Below are positions 59,655-64,000 of a stretch of DNA of 64,000 nucleotides, one piece after another; position 1 is the first letter of the stretch; each line of letters begins with the position of its first letter. The stretch is from contig DPRR01000007.1 of the NCBI GenBank assembly GCA_003538625.1, positions 186,001-250,000 of the forward strand. Reading direction: 5' to 3'. The position numbers and the translations under genes are program-made. This stretch comes from Ignavibacteriales bacterium. Its GTDB lineage: Bacteria > Bacteroidota > Ignavibacteria > Ignavibacteriales > Ignavibacteriaceae. The notes under the pieces were generated by a model. The model worked only from the letters and a program-made list of their open reading frames with translations, was not told the origin of the DNA and made no database searches.

Positions 59655-59818
59655 ATATGCTGGCTAGTACCAAATTTAGTAAATTTTAATTATATGTAGG
59701 GCTGGTATTACAAGATTGAAAAATAGTACTTTATAAGGAACATAGAATTTAATTATTTATTTAAAAGCAACCGTGGTGTGGATAATTAGCTAGAGCTATT
59801 TGAATTAATTAATTATTA

Positions 59819-61585
59819 CTATCTGATCTTAATATGCAGTTCATTCAGCTGTTCTTCTCCAACTGTAGAAGGTGAATCATCCATCAAAGAAACTGCACTT
59901 GCTGTTTTAGGGAATGCAATTACATCACGTATCGAATTTTCACCGGCAAATATCATTGCCATCCTGTCAAATCCAAAGGCAATTCCTCCGTGCGGCGGGG
60001 CGCCGTATTTAAAGGCGTTCATCAAAAAACCAAATTTATACTGTGCTTCTTCCTCGGAGATTCCCAGCGCCTTAAACATTTTTGCCTGAAGATCTGAATT
60101 ATGAATTCTAATACTGCCTCCGGCAATTTCATTTCCATTTAAGACTAAATCATAAGCACGGGCTTTTACTTTACCCGGATCGGATTCCATTAATGGTATG
60201 TCTTCCATTCTTGGTGAAGTAAAAGGGTGGTGCATCGCGTAAAATCTACCTGTCTCTTCATCCCATTCAAATAATGGGAAGTCTGTAACCCATAATAATT
60301 TTGGTTCAGCATTTTCTTTTATAAGATTTAATCTTCTGGCCATTTCCAACCTTAGCGCACCCATTGTATTCAGGGTTTTGAGTTTAGATCCTGATAGGAT
60401 AAAAATTAAATCACCCGGTTTTGCTCCAAGTGCTTCAGTAAGATTTTTCTTTTCTTCATCAGTAAAAAATTTCATTGTTGGGGATTCAAGTTCTCCGTCT
60501 TTAACACGAATCCAGATTAATCCTTTCGCTCCATACCCTTTTACAAAATCTGTCAGAACATCTAACTGGTTGCGAGTGTAATCGCCGCAGCCGGGAGCTA
60601 ATAATCCGGTTATAACTCCCTTTGTATCAATAGTATCTTTAAAAACTTTAAATCCGGTGTCGGCAAAAACATTATTAAGTCTTTTCATTTCCAGATTAAA
60701 ACGAAGATCTGGTTTATCGCTGCCGTATTTTTCCATCGCTTCATCAAAAGATAATCGCGGCAGGGGAGTTTCCAGATCACGATTCCAAACTTGTTTGAAG
60801 AATCTTTTCATCAATCCTTCAACAATTGTAAAAATATCTTCCTGGTCAACAAAAGACATTTCAACATCTATCTGGGTAAACTCAAGTTGTCTGTCTGCGC
60901 GCAAGTCTTCATCCCTAAAACATTTTACGATTTGAAAATATCTGTCCATTCCCGCAACCATAAGTATTTGTTTATAGGTTTGCGGTGACTGCGGCAGTGC
61001 GTAGAATTTTCCTTTATGCATCCTGCTTGGAACCAGAAAATCCCTTGCGCCTTCAGGAGTGCTTTTCATCAGCACGGGAGTTTCAACTTCAATAAACCCA
61101 TTTTCATCAAAGTACTGTCGGGCTATCTGTGCCATCTTGTGTCTTAAAATCAAACTCTTTTGAAGTTTGGGTCTGCGTAAATCCAGGTATCTGTATTTTA
61201 ATCTAAGATCCTCGTGAGTATCTATCTCATCTTTAATTGGAAATGGAGGAGTTTCTGCTTCGTTTAAAACAATAAGATTATTTACCATCACATCAATGTG
61301 TCCTGTAGGAAGATCAGGATTATCAGTATCGGCAGGACGTTTTCTTACAACCCCTTCAATGGAAATTACATATTCATTTCTTAAATCTTTTGCAGCATTA
61401 TGTGATTGTTCGTTGAATGTCGGTTCAAAAACAACCTGTGTTATTCCATGCCTGTCACGAACTTCAATAAAAATAACTCCTCCAAGATCTCTTCTTCTGT
61501 CAACCCAGCCGTTAAGTACAACATTTTCACCAATGTTAGATTCCCGTAGCTCGCCGCAGTTATGTGTTCTTGTTTTAAAATGCAT
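59819..61585 (-). CDS. aspS: Aspartyl-tRNA synthetase
   Basis: Class II synthetase charging tRNA-Asp (and possibly tRNA-Asn if non-discriminating). The 588-residue product has the OB-fold anticodon domain (about 1-105, with GWVDRRRDLGGVIFIEVRDR). The catalytic core has motif 2 (KCFRDEDLRADRQLEFTQID), the bacterial GAD insertion (about 285-410) and motif 3 (GGIAFGFDRMAMIF). The start at 61585 (MHFKTRTHNCG) gives the family length. Upstream in-frame codons would add an unlikely hydrophobic leader. An AGGAG lies 14 bases upstream, a longer spacing than usual. Confidence 0.96.
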   Translation of the reverse strand: MHFKTRTHNCGELRESNIGENVVLNGWVDRRRDLGGVIFIEVRDRHGITQVVFEPTFNEQSHNAAKDLRNEYVISIEGVVRKRPADTDNPDLPTGHIDVMVNNLIVLNEAETPPFPIKDEIDTHEDLRLKYRYLDLRRPKLQKSLILRHKMAQIARQYFDENGFIEVETPVLMKSTPEGARDFLVPSRMHKGKFYALPQSPQTYKQILMVAGMDRYFQIVKCFRDEDLRADRQLEFTQIDVEMSFVDQEDIFTIVEGLMKRFFKQVWNRDLETPLPRLSFDEAMEKYGSDKPDLRFNLEMKRLNNVFADTGFKVFKDTIDTKGVITGLLAPGCGDYTRNQLDVLTDFVKGYGAKGLIWIRVKDGELESPTMKFFTDEEKKNLTEALGAKPGDLIFILSGSKLKTLNTMGALRLEMARRLNLIKENAEPKLLWVTDFPLFEWDEETGRFYAMHHPFTSPRMEDIPLMESDPGKVKARAYDLVLNGNEIAGGSIRIHNSDLQAKMFKALGISEEEAQYKFGFLMNAFKYGAPPHGGIAFGFDRMAMIFAGENSIRDVIAFPKTASAVSLMDDSPSTVGEEQLNELHIKIR

Positions 61586-61703
61586 AATGATATGAATAAC
61601 TCCTAATAAGATTTTGAGGGCTAAAAATAAATAAATGATGCTGGGCAATCAAATATGTATTAATTTATATTACATCAGTTAACAAATTATTATAAGTACT
61701 TTT

Positions 61704-63008
61704 ATGAACACAACCGAACTAATCCGCAAAAAGAGAAATAAAGAAAATCTTACCAAAGAAGAAATTTTATACCTTATTAATAACTACACTAAGGGTAAAA
61801 TCCCGGATTACCAATTTTCAGCATTTTTAATGGCAGTTTATTTTAATGGAATGAGCAAAGATGAAACTTCTACACTTACCGGGGCAATGCTTTACAGCGG
61901 GAAGGTTTTAAATCTTAATTCCATCAAAGGAATTAAAATTGATAAGCATTCAACCGGCGGAGTTGGAGATAAAACATCCTTAATCCTTGCACCAATTGCT
62001 GCAGCGGCAGGCATTAAAATTCCAATGATTTCCGGCAGGGGATTGGGGCATTCAGGTGGAACGCTTGATAAGCTTGAAGCAATTCCTGGATTCAGAACAA
62101 ATCTTTCGTTGCTAGAATATAAAAATGTACTTAAAAAAGTTGGCGCTGTCTTAATCGGACAGACAAAAGAAATTGCTCCAGCCGATAAACTTATTTATGC
62201 CTTACGTGATGTAACTGCTACTGTTGAATCAATTCCTTTGATTACAGGAAGCATTATGAGTAAAAAACTTGCCGAAGGAATTGACGGGCTAGTGCTTGAT
62301 GTTAAAACGGGTAATGGTGCCTTTATGCAAAGGACCGAAGATGCAATTGCACTTGCAGATTCGCTTATCCAGACAGCAAAAGCATTTAATAAAAAAGTAA
62401 TCGGATTTGTTACTGATATGAATCAGCCTCTTGGTAATTATATTGGCAACTGGCTCGAGGTTCATGAATCAATTCAGGTTTTGCGCGATGGAAAGAAAAA
62501 TGATTTAACTGAATTATCACTTATTCTTGCCGGAGCTATGATTTACCTCGGCAAAAAAACAAAATCACTTGATGAAGGAATTGAAACTGCAATAAAAATT
62601 TTATCATCCGGAAAAGCATTTGATAAATTTATTGAGATTGTAAAAGCACAGGGCGGCAAAACTGATTTTATCTTGCATCCGGAAAAATATCCTGAATCAA
62701 AATTTAAAGAAGTTATTAAATCAGGTTCTGCCGGATATTTATCCGAGGTAAACACTTACCAAATTGGGATGGCAGCAATTGAGCTTGGCGCAGGCAGAAA
62801 AACAAAGGATGATAGGATTGATCCAAAAGCAGGAATAATTTTTAATTATAAAATTGGCGACACTATTAATAAAGGTGTTGTGCTTGCAGAATTATTCTCT
62901 GATTCAAAAACAGGGATTGAAGCTGCCAAGAAAAGAATAGAATCTTCAATTAAAATTTCTAAAACAAAACCGAAAAAACTAAGGCTTATCAAGACAGTCA
63001 TTAATTAA
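61704..63008 (+). CDS. Pyrimidine-nucleoside (thymidine) phosphorylase
   Basis: A 434-residue cytoplasmic salvage enzyme splitting thymidine/uridine into base and (deoxy)ribose 1-phosphate. The signature lies at about 108-125: SGRGLGHSGGTLDKLEAIPG. The phosphate-binding KHSTGGVGDKTS and the SGSAGYLSEV and GAGRKTKDDRIDP blocks are also present. The length matches the DeoA/Pdp family (about 430-440). DeoA and Pdp cannot be told apart reliably from sequence here. It lies divergent from aspS. Confidence 0.95.
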   Translation: MNTTELIRKKRNKENLTKEEILYLINNYTKGKIPDYQFSAFLMAVYFNGMSKDETSTLTGAMLYSGKVLNLNSIKGIKIDKHSTGGVGDKTSLILAPIAAAAGIKIPMISGRGLGHSGGTLDKLEAIPGFRTNLSLLEYKNVLKKVGAVLIGQTKEIAPADKLIYALRDVTATVESIPLITGSIMSKKLAEGIDGLVLDVKTGNGAFMQRTEDAIALADSLIQTAKAFNKKVIGFVTDMNQPLGNYIGNWLEVHESIQVLRDGKKNDLTELSLILAGAMIYLGKKTKSLDEGIETAIKILSSGKAFDKFIEIVKAQGGKTDFILHPEKYPESKFKEVIKSGSAGYLSEVNTYQIGMAAIELGAGRKTKDDRIDPKAGIIFNYKIGDTINKGVVLAELFSDSKTGIEAAKKRIESSIKISKTKPKKLRLIKTVIN

Positions 63009-63125
63009 ATTATTTCAAAGCAGAAAGGATCTTTGAAAAATGTTTCACCTTCTCTGACCTTTCAATTCATCACTCTCAATGGTATATTTTATTAATTGAA
63101 TATCTAATCTTTAGGAGAATATGTA

Positions 63126-64000
63126 ATGCTATTTATTATTTCGTTAGCAGCGGCAATAGTCGCTTTTCTAGTTTATAAAAATTCAAAAAAATACAATATA
63201 AAATCGCAAGCAACTTTTTCATTAATAGGAATGGTAATTGCGCTTCTTATTGCTTTATCACAATTTTTTACTGTAATTCCTGCTGGCTATGCAGGGGTTA
63301 TTGATATGTTTGGAAATGTAAGTGATAACACACTTAAACCCGGTGTAAATTTAGTAAATCCGATTGCAAATGTTGTAAAGTTTGATACCCGTAAACAGGA
63401 ATTAAAAGAAGTTATGAATGTGCCTTCAAAGGAAGGGCTAAGCATTGAGCTTGAACTGAGCTTAATTTTTCGTTTAAGTATGGATAAGGTAAATGAAATT
63501 TATAAAACTGCCGGGGATTATGAAGAGTATCTACAGAAAATTGTGACTCCCAATTTCAGATCTGTTGTTCGCGGTGTTACTACAAAGTATGAAGCAAAAG
63601 CACTCTATACAGCCGAACGGGAAAAACTTGAAACAGAAATAAAATCAAAACTATCTGCTGTTCCTGAAATGAAAGAAGCAATTGTACTTTCTGCACCGCT
63701 GAGACAGATAACTTTGCCAACAGGATTAAAAAATGCGATTGAGGATAAATTAAAAGCTGAACAGGAAAGTCAAAGAATGGAATTTATTCTGACCCGCGAG
63801 AAGCAGGAAGCTGAAAGAAAACGGATTGAAGCACAGGGAATTGCTGATTTTCAGGAGATTGTTTCTAAGGGAATTAGTGAACAATTGCTGAAGTGGAAAG
63901 GAATTGAGGCTACAGAAAAGCTGGCAAATTCACCAAATTCAAAGATTGTGGTCATTGGTTCCGGTAAGGATGGTCTGCCAATTATACTGGGTAATGATAA
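63126..64000 (+). CDS. SPFH/prohibitin-family membrane protein (runs to window edge)
   Basis: The reading frame opens at ATG 63126 (AGGAG 10 bases upstream) and continues to the end of the window, so about 291 residues are seen and the stop is not. TM helices lie at about 2-18 and 34-54. The SPFH domain (about 55-240: FFTVIPAGYAGVIDMFGNVS, KFDTRKQELKEVMNVPSKEG) and a charged coiled coil (about 205-245) follow. Prohibitin-like proteins form ring-like membrane scaffolds that regulate proteases such as FtsH. The visible part looks nearly complete. Confidence 0.9.
   Translation, partial: MLFIISLAAAIVAFLVYKNSKKYNIKSQATFSLIGMVIALLIALSQFFTVIPAGYAGVIDMFGNVSDNTLKPGVNLVNPIANVVKFDTRKQELKEVMNVPSKEGLSIELELSLIFRLSMDKVNEIYKTAGDYEEYLQKIVTPNFRSVVRGVTTKYEAKALYTAEREKLETEIKSKLSAVPEMKEAIVLSAPLRQITLPTGLKNAIEDKLKAEQESQRMEFILTREKQEAERKRIEAQGIADFQEIVSKGISEQLLKWKGIEATEKLANSPNSKIVVIGSGKDGLPIILGND

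Larger units (their letters stand above)
59341..59818. other. Gene-free promoter region upstream of the pilin genes
   Basis: About 480 AT-rich bases between aspS and the pilins (both minus strand). The interval contains two 12-bp ACCGGT-centred palindromes, listed separately, but no gene or RNA that I can recognise. Confidence 0.6.

Overview
The window is AT-rich DNA that most resembles the Ignavibacteria/Ignavibacteriales branch of the Bacteroidota-Chlorobi superphylum (inference). The main evidence is five secreted proteins ending in the type IX secretion (T9SS) sorting domain with the QNYPNPFNP signature, a near-complete non-canonical type IV pilus locus, compact gene packing, and several families of short dispersed palindromes. 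Nothing indicates a phage, plasmid or CRISPR array.

Layout. 1-7.9 kb (minus strand) is a conserved translation/RNA operon in the order rimP-nusA-infB-rbfA-truB-ribF-rpsO-pnp, with pnp running off the left edge. 8-17 kb holds secreted proteins (a pentaheme cytochrome, a beta-helix protein and an FG-GAP protein, all T9SS-tagged), an ATP-cone nucleoside kinase and a secreted matrixin-type metalloprotease. 17-26 kb holds valS, a HAD phosphatase lipoprotein, two hicAB-type toxin-antitoxin modules in opposite gene orders, an esterase, a DUF1015 protein and serC. 26-40 kb mixes a two-component system, a T9SS M28 peptidase, an RlmI-like methyltransferase, a TonB-family protein, an exported H-type lectin, a cation diffusion facilitator and a T9SS GH5 glycosidase. 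A tRNA-Lys lies at 40.6 kb.

40.7-59.3 kb is a large signalling and type IV pilus block. On the minus strand run two atypical pilins, pilC, pilB, pilT, a PilM-PilN fusion, a PilO-PilP-like fusion, a secretin, a CheY-like regulator, a giant hybrid kinase with three receiver domains, and a receiver protein with a kinase dimerisation-like tail. From pilT onward these genes overlap or nearly touch. An NtrC-type sigma-54 activator and a second hybrid kinase lie beside them on the plus strand. Between pilB and pilC sits a tandem palindromic repeat array with a small DUF559 endonuclease-like gene inside it. 59.8-64 kb contains aspS, a pyrimidine-nucleoside phosphorylase and a truncated SPFH/prohibitin gene.

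Most interesting points: (1) the DUF559 gene appears to be the internal part of a small repeat-bounded element whose two halves lie side by side, without the gene, in neighbouring tandem units; (2) one hicAB pair is bounded by perfect 26-bp direct repeats, the left one being the last codons and stop of the DUF1015 gene; (3) dispersed palindromes sit in frame inside a T9SS protein gene; (4) the pilus system has unusual pilins, fused assembly proteins and a PilT whose Asp-box Glu-Asp pair is Ala-Ala.
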